Assembly: GCF_018531465.1 (NCBI RefSeq)
Contig: NZ_JAHDTF010000028.1
Location: 84,437-148,436, forward strand
Origin: Sphaerisporangium fuscum
Lineage (GTDB): Bacteria > Actinomycetota > Actinomycetes > Streptosporangiales > Streptosporangiaceae
Length of the DNA stretch: 64,000 bases
Direction of reading: 5' to 3'
A model generated the notes under the pieces. That model searched no databases. It saw nothing but the letters and a program-made list of their open reading frames with translations, and was not told the origin of the DNA. Position numbers and translations under genes: made by a program. Below are positions 41,226-49,954 of the stretch, one piece after another (within the stretch, counting starts at the first letter, position 1; each line of letters opens with the position of its first letter).

Positions 41226-42401
41226 TCAGGGATCACGGTGGGTGGGCCGGGGGCCGTGCCAGTCGAGGCATATGACGGTGGCGTCGTCGGCCATGTGGCC
41301 GTGGCAGGCGTTCAGCACGGCGGAGGTCAGGGCTTGGACGACCTGTCGGGGATGACGGTGGCGGGTGTCGTGGAGAACGTCGGGCAGGTCGACGGCTTCG
41401 GCCCCGCGCTCTTGCATGCCGTCGGTGAGCAGCAGCAGCCGGTCACCGGCACGCAGGTCCAGCCGCTGCACCTGGTAGGGCTCGGCGACCCCGAAGGGCG
41501 TGTCGATGTCGAGGGGCACTTCCGACACCGCCCCCTCGCGCAGCCGCAGCGGCCACGGGTGGCCGGCGTTGACGAGCCGGGCACCGGTGCCGTCCAGGCT
41601 GATCCGCAGCAGTTGACCGGTGGCCAGGGCGCCGCGGCCGTGGTCGAGGAGGGCCTGGTGGGCCTGGCGTGCCTGCTCGGCCAGGTCCGCGCCGGCGCGG
41701 CGGGCTCCGCGCAGCGCGTTGACCACGAGGGTGGCGAGCAGGGCGGCGTCGACGTCATGGCCCATGGCGTCGGTGATGGACAGGTGCAGCGTCTCGCGGT
41801 CGAGGGTGTAGTCGTAGGTGTCCCCGCCGATCTCGTCGGCCGGCACCAGGCCGGCGGCGAGGGTGAAGGTGTCGGCCTCGCAGCAGGCGGCGTCCGGCAG
41901 GAGCTGGTACTGGATCTCGGCGGCCAGACTCATCCGGGTGGTGCGCCGGCCCCACTGGTAGAGGTCGGTGAAGCGGCGATCGGTGACGATGATGTACGCC
42001 AGCGCCTGCGCGACCTCGGCGATTTGCTCCAGCACATCCTGGTCGCAGTGAGGCAGGGTCACCTCCAGCAGGCCGATCGGATCGCCCCGGTTGGTGACCG
42101 GCGCGATCACCCGCTGCCCGTGCCCGGTCTCTTGCACCGCGTACGGCTCCTGGTCGCGCAGCACCTTGTCGTAGTCGCTGCCCTCGAGATCGACACATTC
42201 GGCGCTGCGTCCGCTCTGGCTCGCGACGTCCTCGCTCACCCGCACCAGCCGGCGTCCCAGAAGATCGACGAACAGGAAGGACACCCGTCGGCCCGCGAAC
42301 CGCTCCCGCAGGTTGTGCGCGACCACGTCCACCGACTCCACCGGCGCCGCGCGCTCGGCGGCGGCCAGCACCTCCGCCAACCTCAACGGCCCCTCGGCCA
42401 T
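41226..42401 (-). CDS. GAF-SpoIIE (PP2C) serine phosphatase
   Basis: A 391-aa RsbU-like signalling phosphatase. The N-terminal GAF-like sensor covers about 30-145 (VSFLFVDLLGRRLVRVSEDVA; VIAPVTNRGDPIGLLEVTLP), and the SpoIIE/PP2C domain about 170-385 has metal-binding Asp in ADEIGGDTYDY, ITDAMGHDVDAA and LLLLTDGMQERG plus DDATVICLDW. It would dephosphorylate a STAS antagonist. The ATG at 42401 has GGAGAGGG upstream; a GTG at 42446 is an alternative. A STAS gene lies 120 bp upstream on the same strand, its likely substrate. No RsbW-type kinase is adjacent. Confidence 0.92.
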   Translation of the reverse strand: MAEGPLRLAEVLAAAERAAPVESVDVVAHNLRERFAGRRVSFLFVDLLGRRLVRVSEDVASQSGRSAECVDLEGSDYDKVLRDQEPYAVQETGHGQRVIAPVTNRGDPIGLLEVTLPHCDQDVLEQIAEVAQALAYIIVTDRRFTDLYQWGRRTTRMSLAAEIQYQLLPDAACCEADTFTLAAGLVPADEIGGDTYDYTLDRETLHLSITDAMGHDVDAALLATLVVNALRGARRAGADLAEQARQAHQALLDHGRGALATGQLLRISLDGTGARLVNAGHPWPLRLREGAVSEVPLDIDTPFGVAEPYQVQRLDLRAGDRLLLLTDGMQERGAEAVDLPDVLHDTRHRHPRQVVQALTSAVLNACHGHMADDATVICLDWHGPRPTHRDP

Positions 42402-42521
42402 GCCGCAGCCCTCTCCACTCTCACGCGCCGATGTCGAGGGGATCACCTGGCCGGCCTGCCCGTCTCATCGCGTGCGCCCGGGTCGAGAGAGAGCCGCCCG
42501 GGCGACCGGATGGAACATCTC

Positions 42522-42896
42522 CTACCGTAAGGTGTCCGCCTTCACCGGGGCTTGGGGTGGGGCGAAGGACGGGAGACCGTGGTCGTGTTCCTGACGGAAG
42601 GCGGCGGTGAGGTGGGTGATGTCCAGGATCCGCCGTAGGACGCCGTGCACGTTGGTGAGCGTCATGGTGCCCTGGACGGCCGTCACGGCCCGCTGGGCCC
42701 GCAGCAGGGCCCACACCCCGGAGGAGCCGCAGAAGGTGAGGGCGGCGGTGTCCACGGTGAGGTGCCGACGGCCGTCGTGCAGTGCCGTCTCGACGGCGTC
42801 GTCCAGGCACACGGCCGACAGGACGTCGAGGTCACCGGTCAGGGTTATGCTGGTGTGATCTTGGTCGTGCGCCAACCGAATGGTCAGGGCTGTCAC
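42522..42896 (-). CDS. STAS-domain anti-sigma factor antagonist
   Basis: A 124-aa RsbV/SpoIIAA-like protein: ITLTGDLDVLSAVCLDDAVETALHDGRRHLTVDTAALTFCGSSGVWALLRAQRA. The phospho-site region is CGSSG (56-60), with S58 in place of the serine of the classic DS[ST]G; the preceding Asp is Gly here. It would relieve an anti-sigma kinase when dephosphorylated by the downstream SpoIIE phosphatase. The extra C-terminal tail (~25 residues, Pro-rich) is not part of the STAS fold. The next 279 bp upstream (42897-43175) carry no gene. Confidence 0.9.
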   Translation of the reverse strand: MTALTIRLAHDQDHTSITLTGDLDVLSAVCLDDAVETALHDGRRHLTVDTAALTFCGSSGVWALLRAQRAVTAVQGTMTLTNVHGVLRRILDITHLTAAFRQEHDHGLPSFAPPQAPVKADTLR

Positions 42897-43175
42897 GATC
42901 GAATCCGATCCACGGTGCGAAAGAAATCGCCTATGCGCTCAAGCCGAGCGCGAGCAAGTCACCGCTTCCGCCAGCCTACGCACATCGCCCGGCCCTTTGC
43001 ACAGCCTTACCTCCCGCCGGCGCCGCCGGGCTTGCCGTACCGTGCTCCCGCGCCCGGTACGGCCTTCCACGCTCACCGCGGCGTACGTGGATCTCCCTGC
43101 CGGTGCTGCTCGGCCGGCGGGGGCCGACGCCGGCTGCGGCCGCGTCAGCCCTTGTCCGATGGCGGCCATGGTGAT

Positions 43176-44597
43176 CTATGGCCTGCTGTCGGCCGGATCG
43201 GGCTCCTCCGCCCAGACCCGGCCCATCGCGGTGAGGAGTCCGGGACGGTCCCGCTCGATCCGGACCAGGTAGACGACGCCGCCGAGCACCCAGGCGACGA
43301 TGAGGAACAGCGCGATCCGGTTCGGCCCCTCGGGCAGGGGCACCAGCTGTCCGTAGATCGGCAGTAGAAGCAGCAGCGCGGCGACTCCGGGGATCACCCC
43401 GTGCTTCAGCGCGGAGAACTCCGCGCGGTGCTCGCCGAGGTAGAAGCGGACCAACGCGACCGACATCAGGATGTAGATGACGACCATGGCGACACCCACG
43501 ATCGTGCCCGCGAAGCCGTACACGCCGAGAGGCCCGATCCAGACTCCGGCGACGAGCGCGAAGGCCGTCGCGAAGAGCATGTAGGCGGCGATCGCGGCCT
43601 GGGGGACGTGCCGGTCGTCGACGGTGCCGAGGCGGCGCGGGAAGAACCCTTCACGGCCCATCGCGAAGACGACCCTGACCATCGCGGTGACGCCGGAGAT
43701 CAGGTTGGCGAACTGGCTGTTGAGCACGGTCAGCGCGAGCAGCCAGCCGACACCCCAGAACTTGTTCATGAGCGTGTTCCAGGGCGCCGGGTCGGCGGCC
43801 AGCGCCTGCGCGCCCGGCCTGCCGAAGCCGATCGAGGCGGCGTACCCGGAGAGCGCGTAGAAGGCGCCGATGGCGAGCACCGCGGTGAACAGCGCGATGG
43901 GGATGGCCCGGCGGGCCGATCGGGCCTCCTCGCCCAGGGTGCCGGCCGACTCGAAGCCGATGAACATCAAGATGCCCCAGAGCATGCCCTTGCCCAGGCC
44001 GCCCAGCCCGCCCGCCGACTCGGCGGGGTCGAACGGGGCCAGGGAGAGGCCGTCGGCGCCGCCCTTGCCGAAGATGACGCCGAAGAGCGCGAGCAGCACA
44101 CCGAGCTCGAGCACCAGGAAGATCAGCGCGGTCTTGGCCGACTGGGAGACGCCGAGGGCGCTGATCCCCCAGATGATCGCCGAGAAGGCGAGCGTCAGGA
44201 TCCACCACGGCACGGTGAGCGAGAGGTACCGGGCCAGGAAGTCGGCGGTGAAGGAGCCGATGGCGGCCAGCAGCATCGGGCCGACCATGCCGTAGGCCAG
44301 CACCAGCAGCCAGCCGGACAGGAAGCCGCCGCGGCGGCCGAGTCCATGGGTGTTGAAGGTGTAGGCGAAGCCCGCGGTCGGGAGCTTGCGCGCGAAGGAC
44401 GCGATGACCGACGCCACCAGCAGGCAGACCACCATCGCCAGCAGGATCGCCAGCGGCAGGGCGTACCCTGCGGCGGCCGCGGCCAGCGGGGTGTTGAAGA
44501 ACACGCTGGTCGCCGGCCCCATGAAGGCCATCGAGATCACGGCGGCCCCGACGGCGCTCAGCGCGCCGCTCTTCAGGCCGCGGGGAGTGGAGTCCAA
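43176..44597 (-). CDS. APC-family amino acid permease
   Basis: A 473-aa inner-membrane transporter with about 12 transmembrane helices. TM1 region LKSGALSAVGAAVISMAFMGPATSVFFNTPLAA and the conserved GFESAGTLGEEARSARRAIPIAL loop are typical of APC amino acid/amine permeases. I chose the TTG at 44597 because AGGAGG lies 6 nt upstream; an ATG at 44663 would overlap the upstream enzyme gene and has no such site. It is third in a ROK / YhfX-like / permease operon and probably imports the amino acid or amine handled there. Confidence 0.88.
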   Translation of the reverse strand: MDSTPRGLKSGALSAVGAAVISMAFMGPATSVFFNTPLAAAAAGYALPLAILLAMVVCLLVASVIASFARKLPTAGFAYTFNTHGLGRRGGFLSGWLLVLAYGMVGPMLLAAIGSFTADFLARYLSLTVPWWILTLAFSAIIWGISALGVSQSAKTALIFLVLELGVLLALFGVIFGKGGADGLSLAPFDPAESAGGLGGLGKGMLWGILMFIGFESAGTLGEEARSARRAIPIALFTAVLAIGAFYALSGYAASIGFGRPGAQALAADPAPWNTLMNKFWGVGWLLALTVLNSQFANLISGVTAMVRVVFAMGREGFFPRRLGTVDDRHVPQAAIAAYMLFATAFALVAGVWIGPLGVYGFAGTIVGVAMVVIYILMSVALVRFYLGEHRAEFSALKHGVIPGVAALLLLLPIYGQLVPLPEGPNRIALFLIVAWVLGGVVYLVRIERDRPGLLTAMGRVWAEEPDPADSRP

Positions 44598-44625
44598 GGT
44601 GACCTCCTGTGAAAGGACGCGGCTG

Positions 44626-45804
44626 TCAGGCCACGCCGTGGGTTGGACGCCCTTCGGCGTCATGGCTCCCCCGCAGATCCAGGTCCCCCGACCTGATTCC
44701 GGCGACCGCCCGGGTCCGGCCCCTGGTCACGAAGACCTGTGGCCGGAAGCAGAAGACGACCGTGTCGCCGGGGCGTACACCCCGCGCGTTCTTGATCGCG
44801 CAGTAGTAGTGGATGGCCCCGTCGGGCGCCGTCTCGACCTCGTACTCGCGCAGATCGGGCCCCACCAGGGCGGTGAGGCGGTACTCGCCCAGGACCTTGT
44901 CGACGTAGTAGCCGGCCGCGAAGACGTAGGCGTCGCCGCCGTCCAGGTGGGAGACCTCGCTCACGTAGACGATGACGGGAACCTCGGGCTGGGTGTCGTC
45001 GAAGAGGTGCAGCGGCGTGGTGCCGTGCAGCCCGTTGCCCGGTTCGACGTGCGTGGCTCCGTAGGCGGCCTGCCGCTCGAACGTCCCGGATGAGGTGGTG
45101 CCGGGGGCGTTGACCTGGGTGATCGTGAATCCGGCCCCACGCAGCCGCTCGGCGGCCTCGACCAAGGTGGCGAAGTTGCGGGTCGGCTCGATCGTCCGCG
45201 TCTCGGCGGAGGCGAGCATGCACGGGAAGTTCGTGACGCCGGTGACCGTGACCCCGTCGAGGGCCTCCACCCGCCCGGCCGCCTCCTCGACGGCGCCGAT
45301 CGGGAAGCCCCCCGCGTGTCCGGAGTAGTAGTGGTCCTCGGGGCCGCGCACGCGCAGCAGCACCGGCTGGACGCGACCGGCACGCGCGGCGGCGGAGCCG
45401 ATCCTGGCGGCGGTCTCCTCGCTGAAGACGGTCACGACCTCCGGGCCGGCCGCGACGACCGCGTCCTCGGTGCCGAGGTGCGGCTGGACCAGGTGGCCGA
45501 CGTGCCCGACGCGGGTGCCGGCCCGCTGGACCGCCTCCATGTCCTGCAGGTCGACGCAGACCGCGCGTCCGAGACCGGCCGAGGCGATGGCGCGCAACGC
45601 GTCCGGGTTCCGGCCGAACTGCTTGGACATGACGTACAGGCTCAGGCCGTGCCGGCGGGCGGCCCCGACGGTGATCTCGGTGTTGGCCCGCAGGCCGTCG
45701 AGGTCGATCAGGTAGGTGTTGGCGGCCAGCCGGCCTTCCCGGTGCAGCGTGACGGCCGCCTCGGCGAGTTTCGGGTTCGTCCTAACCAGCCTGCGCAGGA
45801 ACAT
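44626..45804 (-). CDS. YhfX-like PLP-dependent amino acid racemase/deaminase-type enzyme
   Basis: A 392-aa alanine-racemase-fold protein. An N-terminal TIM barrel begins NTYLIDLDGLRANTEITVGAA, with K61 in YVMSKQFGRNP as the likely PLP Schiff-base lysine. A C-terminal beta domain includes VYVSEVSHLDGGDAYVFAAGYY. This matches YhfX/D-threonine-aldolase-like proteins, whose substrate is uncertain. The ATG at 45804 overlaps the end of the ROK gene by 23 bp, so translation is coupled. With a permease downstream it may form an uptake and conversion unit for a D- or unusual amino acid (inference). Confidence 0.82.
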   Translation of the reverse strand: MFLRRLVRTNPKLAEAAVTLHREGRLAANTYLIDLDGLRANTEITVGAARRHGLSLYVMSKQFGRNPDALRAIASAGLGRAVCVDLQDMEAVQRAGTRVGHVGHLVQPHLGTEDAVVAAGPEVVTVFSEETAARIGSAAARAGRVQPVLLRVRGPEDHYYSGHAGGFPIGAVEEAAGRVEALDGVTVTGVTNFPCMLASAETRTIEPTRNFATLVEAAERLRGAGFTITQVNAPGTTSSGTFERQAAYGATHVEPGNGLHGTTPLHLFDDTQPEVPVIVYVSEVSHLDGGDAYVFAAGYYVDKVLGEYRLTALVGPDLREYEVETAPDGAIHYYCAIKNARGVRPGDTVVFCFRPQVFVTRGRTRAVAGIRSGDLDLRGSHDAEGRPTHGVA

Positions 45805-46936
45805 GGCTCTCCTTCGGCGTCAGCCGTACGGTGGGGATGGGGGCGTCCACGCCGATCGCGCGGTGGGCGGCGCCGAGCGCCGCGACCAGGGCGCCGACCG
45901 CGCCCGCGGGGTCGCCCAGCGCGGAGGGCACCACGGACGGCGGTTCGGGCGTGAGGTCGGTGAGGGAACGTTCCAGGTCGGTGTGCCAGGCGAGCATCGA
46001 CGCGCTCACGCCGCCGCCCAGCACGATCACCTCGGGTTCGTAGGCGACGGTCACCACGCGCAGCAGCATCTCCAGGGCCCCCTTGGCCCTGTCGCGCAGC
46101 TCGGGGTGGAGGTCGCCGGCGAGGATCTCGGCGGGGGTCGCCCTCGGCGCCTTGTCGGTCAGGCCCTTGCCGGAGATCGCGTCCTCCAGGGTGCCGTCCG
46201 CGTAGGCCAGGGCGCCGAATTCGCCGACCGCTCCGGTGCGTCCCGGCAGCGGCCTGCCGTCCAGCTGGACCGAGACACCGAGACCGGTGCCGATGGTCAC
46301 CATCACCGCGTCGCGGTGGCCGTGCGCCGCTCCGGCGTGGAGCTCGCCGATGAGCGCGCAGTTGGTGTCGTTCTCGAAGGCCACCGCGCCGGGGATGGAC
46401 GCGGCGGCGGCCTCGGTGAATCCGGTGCCTTCGATCTGCGGAAGGTTGGGGGCGCTCCTGACCGCGCGGGTGGCCGGGTGGACGGCTCCGGGCAGGCCCA
46501 CGACGGTGCTGGTGATGGCGCCGGGGTGTCCGGCGGCGAGCGAGGCGAGCGTCTCGGCGAGGAAGGCGGCCACCTTCGGGGCGTCGCCGGCCTTGGGCGT
46601 CGTCGCGCGGTGGCTGACCAGCAGCCTGCCGGTGAGGTCGGAGAGGAGGAACCGCGTGGTGGTGCCCCCCATGTCGATTCCGGCGACCAGGCCGGCGTCC
46701 GCCGCGAGTTCGAGCGCGAACGGCTGCCGCCCCGGGCCGTCGGCGGGAAGCGGCCCGCACTCCTTGATCAGGTTTTCGGCGAGCAGGTCCTCCACCACCC
46801 GGGAGACGGTGGCCTTGCTGAGCCCGGTGCGCTTGGCGAGCGCCACCCGGGACGCCTGGCCGTCACTGAGGAGAACGCTCAGGACCGCGGCCCGATTCAC
46901 CCGGCGCGCATCACTGCTCTCCACGCGGACCCCCAT
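45782..46936 (-). CDS. ROK-family transcriptional regulator without the zinc motif
   Basis: A 384-aa protein: an N-terminal winged helix (NRAAVLSVLLSDGQASRVALAKRTGLSKATVSRVVEDLL) followed by a sugar-kinase-like ROK domain with GIDMGGTTTRF and ENDTNCALIGEL. ROK proteins usually carry CxCGxxGC after the GEIGH signature; here the matching stretch is GEFGALAYADGTLEDAIS, without cysteines, so it may not bind zinc. It is first in the operon, so it is probably autoregulated and controls the racemase-like and permease genes. The effector may not be a sugar. Confidence 0.88.
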   Translation of the reverse strand: MGVRVESSDARRVNRAAVLSVLLSDGQASRVALAKRTGLSKATVSRVVEDLLAENLIKECGPLPADGPGRQPFALELAADAGLVAGIDMGGTTTRFLLSDLTGRLLVSHRATTPKAGDAPKVAAFLAETLASLAAGHPGAITSTVVGLPGAVHPATRAVRSAPNLPQIEGTGFTEAAAASIPGAVAFENDTNCALIGELHAGAAHGHRDAVMVTIGTGLGVSVQLDGRPLPGRTGAVGEFGALAYADGTLEDAISGKGLTDKAPRATPAEILAGDLHPELRDRAKGALEMLLRVVTVAYEPEVIVLGGGVSASMLAWHTDLERSLTDLTPEPPSVVPSALGDPAGAVGALVAALGAAHRAIGVDAPIPTVRLTPKESHVPAQAG

Positions 46937-47570
46937 TTAGTTTCACTCTGAGACGAATAAGCTGGGAGCCTTTCTACTCGGCGGTCCGTATCTCAGTCAA
47001 GGGGGCGGCCGAAATTCGGCACGGGCGCCGGCCGGGTTCACCCTGGCAGGCGCGATGGCGGCCCGGGCGGCAAGACCACCCGGTCGCCGCTACGGCTGTC
47101 GTCCACCCGTGCGGCCGGCCAGGCGCTCGCCTGCGAGGGGAGATGGCGATCAGGTCGTTGTCGCACAGCGGCGCGTCGCCAGGCAGGCGCCCGCGAGGGG
47201 GAGATCGTGCCGGTGCTGCTGCCGGTCCCCGGCGGGGGTACCGGCGTCACGAGCCCACCGCGTCGGGAGGCGGCGGGCTCAGCTCCGGGTCGAGTCGCCG
47301 GTGCCGATGACGGCCCGGCTGCTGCGGAGGAATGAGGCGGCCTCGCCGGGTACGCGACCGCCGGCGGCGTCTTCTTCCTCATCTCCGCCCTGCGTCTGCA
47401 CCGCACCGCGAAGCGCACCTGAACGCCGTCCCGCTGCCGGAACCGTCGGTCGCCGACCACGGCGTCAGTCGCTGCGCCGCGCGTCGGCGAATGAGCCTCC
47501 TGCCACCACCTGTCACTCGTCCGCGTGTGCGGAACGGATCGGTTGTGGTGTGGTCGAACAGGGAGGGCGT
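46937..47570. other. Gene-poor 630-bp stretch
   Basis: The first 50 bp upstream of the ROK gene are AT-richer (TTAGTTTCACTCTGAGACGAATAA) and probably hold its promoter. Further on, a plus-strand run around 47345-47420 reads GYATAGGVFFLISALRLHRTAKRT and stop, like the C-terminal end of a small membrane protein, but no start or body is visible. Otherwise no gene is supported. Confidence 0.4.
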
Positions 47571-48068
47571 TCAGGCGCGCTCACGCTCGGCCCGCTGCCG
47601 GACCAGCTCCTCGACCGCGCTCGGCAGGGTCGTCTCGAAGTCGATGAGCTTCGCCCACGTCGGGGTCACCACGATCCGTACCATGCCGTCGTAGAGCGAG
47701 CGGACCTCGGCCTCCCACTCGACCCGCTGCTCGGGCGTCATCTCGTACGAGCCGTTCATCTGGAGGTACTCGTCCGGGATGCCGTCGACGACGTCCAGCT
47801 CGGCCCGGCCGCGGATCAGCAGGATCTTGGGCGGGTGCACCTCGGTGTCGATCGTCAGGGCGACCATCGGGTTCTCGCGCAGAGCCGGGAGCTTCGGGGC
47901 ATTCTTCGTGGTGCACATGACGATCTCCGAACCGTTCCAGGTGAACGCGATCGGGACGTTCCGGGGTGTGCCGTCCTTGGCCACGTACGCCAGCCGGGTC
48001 ACATCGCGTGCCAACAGCTCTCGGCTGATCGGCCGGTCCAGAATCTCGGTGATCTCGTTGGCTCGCAT
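47571..48068 (-). CDS. PPOX-class / F420-dependent flavin-binding family protein
   Basis: A 165-aa split-barrel protein: LARDVTRLAYVAKDGTPRNVPIAFTWNGSEIVMCTTKNAPKLPALRENPMVALTIDT is the pyridoxamine-5-phosphate-oxidase-like core. The C-terminal half has an acidic helix and PTWAKLIDFETTLP. The ATG at 48068 has GGAGGG 7 nt upstream. It is 131 bp downstream of an alpha/beta hydrolase on the same strand, possibly the same transcript. The reaction is unknown. Confidence 0.85.
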   Translation of the reverse strand: MRANEITEILDRPISRELLARDVTRLAYVAKDGTPRNVPIAFTWNGSEIVMCTTKNAPKLPALRENPMVALTIDTEVHPPKILLIRGRAELDVVDGIPDEYLQMNGSYEMTPEQRVEWEAEVRSLYDGMVRIVVTPTWAKLIDFETTLPSAVEELVRQRAERERA

Positions 48069-48199
48069 AGCCGTCCCTCCAGGGTCGTTGTCGTGATCCA
48101 CCCCCGGGACGGAGCCGCCGAAGCGGTCTCGACATCCGCCGGCTCCGAGTTCCGGATTTTTTTCTGGCCGCCACCGCCCTGGCGGAGCGCGGTGGGTGG

Positions 48200-48925
48200 T
48201 CAGCCGAGCTTGAGCAGCAGTTCGGTGAGCTCGGCCGGCATGGTGATCATGCAGTCGTGGCCCGTCTCCAGTTCCCACACCTGGGCCGGGCTGCCGTTGG
48301 GCTGTATCGCTGGGACGGGCCGCCGCTTGATGCCCTCCGGCACGTGGGCGACGCAGTGAATGTGCGTCCGCGGAATCATGTGCACGGCCGGGTTGTCCAG
48401 CCGGACCGGTTGCCGCAGGCAGAGCACCGGCTGATCCGACAACATCGTCCGCAGCCACGCCACGTCCGCCGGGTCGGTGACCCCGAACAGGCCCAGGGGC
48501 GGCGGCAGCTCGGGCATCGGCGGGATCCGCCAGCCGGCCCCGGACTCCGCGGCGCGGTCGATGAGGGCCTGGGTGACGGGATGCACATCGACCGCGCTCT
48601 CACCGTCCTCCGGGACCATCGCGTCGAGATAGACCAGATGGGCGATCCGATCCGGGATCCGGTTGGCGGCGGACGAGATGACCAGCCCGGCGTAGCTGTG
48701 GCCCACCAGGATCACGTCGGTGAGGTCCTCCTCGATGATCAGCCTGACGATGTCGTCGACGTGCGTGTCCAGCCCTATCTCGGGGCCGAGCAGATGCGCC
48801 TTGTCGCCGAAGCCGGTCAGCGACGGCGCGACCACCCGATGCCCGGCCGATGCCAGCAATGGGACCACCCGCTCCCAGCATCGCCCGCTGTGCCAGGCCC
48901 CGTGTACGAGCAAGAACGTTGACAT
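48200..48925 (-). CDS. Alpha/beta-fold hydrolase (salicylate esterase-like)
   Basis: A 241-aa hydrolase: TFLLVHGAWHSGRCWERV (oxyanion HG), nucleophile elbow VGHSYAG, acid in a later Asp and His in ETGHDCM. The HGAWHSG...GHSYAG pattern matches small bacterial alpha/beta hydrolases related to plant MES/hydroxynitrile lyase-type esterases. It is cytosolic. It is divergent from an XRE regulator 160 bp away, which is its probable controller. An AAGGAG-like GGAGCC site precedes the ATG. Confidence 0.9.
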   Translation of the reverse strand: MSTFLLVHGAWHSGRCWERVVPLLASAGHRVVAPSLTGFGDKAHLLGPEIGLDTHVDDIVRLIIEEDLTDVILVGHSYAGLVISSAANRIPDRIAHLVYLDAMVPEDGESAVDVHPVTQALIDRAAESGAGWRIPPMPELPPPLGLFGVTDPADVAWLRTMLSDQPVLCLRQPVRLDNPAVHMIPRTHIHCVAHVPEGIKRRPVPAIQPNGSPAQVWELETGHDCMITMPAELTELLLKLG

Positions 48926-49085
48926 GGTGTGGCTCCTTGTCCGTGGAAGGGACCGCCAGCCGATTTCGCCGGCGTTCGTCCCGGAAGCGAGATTTCCGCT
49001 CGCCTTCTGTCAGAGCCAGAGCCCCCACGATCCTGGGGGTGACAGGACCAGGCGCGCACGAAAGGGCGCGAATTACAGTGAGGAC

Positions 49086-49904
49086 ATGAGCGACGAATCC
49101 AACCTTCTTGGCGATTACGTTCGCGCCCGCCGGGAACTCGTCACTCCTGAACAGGCCGGCATCCCCTCCGTCGGCGTCCGGCGCGTGCCGGGCCTGCGCC
49201 GGGAGGAGGTCGCGATGCTCGCCGGCATCAGCGCCGACTACTACCTGCGCCTGGAACAGGGCCGCGACCGCAACCCCTCCGCGCAGGTCCTCGAGTCCCT
49301 CGCCCGCGTGCTGCTGCTCGACGACGACGCGACGGCCTACCTGCTACGCCTCGGGGCGGAAAGACCCCGGCGACGGCGGCGGCCCCGGAAGGAAACCGTC
49401 CCTCCTGGCGTCGCCAAACTCGCCGGCACGCTCCCGCTCCCCGCGTACGTGGAGGGCCGCTACTTCGACGTCCTCGCCGCCAACGCGCTGGCGACCGCTC
49501 TGTCGCCGCGACTCGTGGCGGGGGGCAACCGCCTGCGGGACGTTTTCCTGGACCCCGCCGAGCAGGCCCTCTACCCGGACTGGGAGGACGCCGCGCAGGG
49601 CATGGTCGCCGGCTTCCGCGAGTCCGTCGGCACCGACACCGACGACCCCCGGTTCATCGAGCTCGTCGGCGAACTCTCCCTCGCCAGCCCTCTCTTCAGC
49701 AGGCTCTGGGCCCGCCACGACGTGAACACCTGCGAAGGCACACCCAAGCGCATCGACCATCCCCAGGTAGGTGGTCTCCGGCTGAACCGGGAGAGATTGG
49801 GCGTCAGCGGTGCGACGGGTCAGACGCTCGTCGTCCTCCACCCGGACCCCGGCACCGACAGTGCCGACAAGCTGGCGCTCCTCGCGTGCCTCGCGCGGAC
49901 ATGA
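49086..49904 (+). CDS. XRE-family regulator with MmyB-like ligand-binding domain
   Basis: A 272-aa regulator. The N-terminal Xre helix-turn-helix is at about 8-80 (LGDYVRARRELVTPEQAG, then RRVPGLRREEVAMLAGISADYYLRLEQGRDRNPSAQVLESLARVL). The C-terminal MmyB-like domain (about 105-265) includes VLAANALATALSP and LHPDPGTDSADKLALLA. Such proteins commonly control an adjacent short-chain enzyme or hydrolase. It is divergent from the alpha/beta hydrolase and followed 50 bp later by a convergent aldo/keto reductase. Confidence 0.9.
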   Translation: MSDESNLLGDYVRARRELVTPEQAGIPSVGVRRVPGLRREEVAMLAGISADYYLRLEQGRDRNPSAQVLESLARVLLLDDDATAYLLRLGAERPRRRRRPRKETVPPGVAKLAGTLPLPAYVEGRYFDVLAANALATALSPRLVAGGNRLRDVFLDPAEQALYPDWEDAAQGMVAGFRESVGTDTDDPRFIELVGELSLASPLFSRLWARHDVNTCEGTPKRIDHPQVGGLRLNRERLGVSGATGQTLVVLHPDPGTDSADKLALLACLART

Positions 49905-49954
49905 CCCCGCCCATGCGCCGGCTTCGTCGCGTGCGTCATGGCGCGCCCGTCCCC

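Noticed and set aside
46937..46965. ROK operator in TTAGTTTCACTCTGAGACGAATAA
   Set aside because: The two halves pair poorly (no run longer than 3 bp is symmetric), so I do not claim an operator although it is probably promoter DNA.
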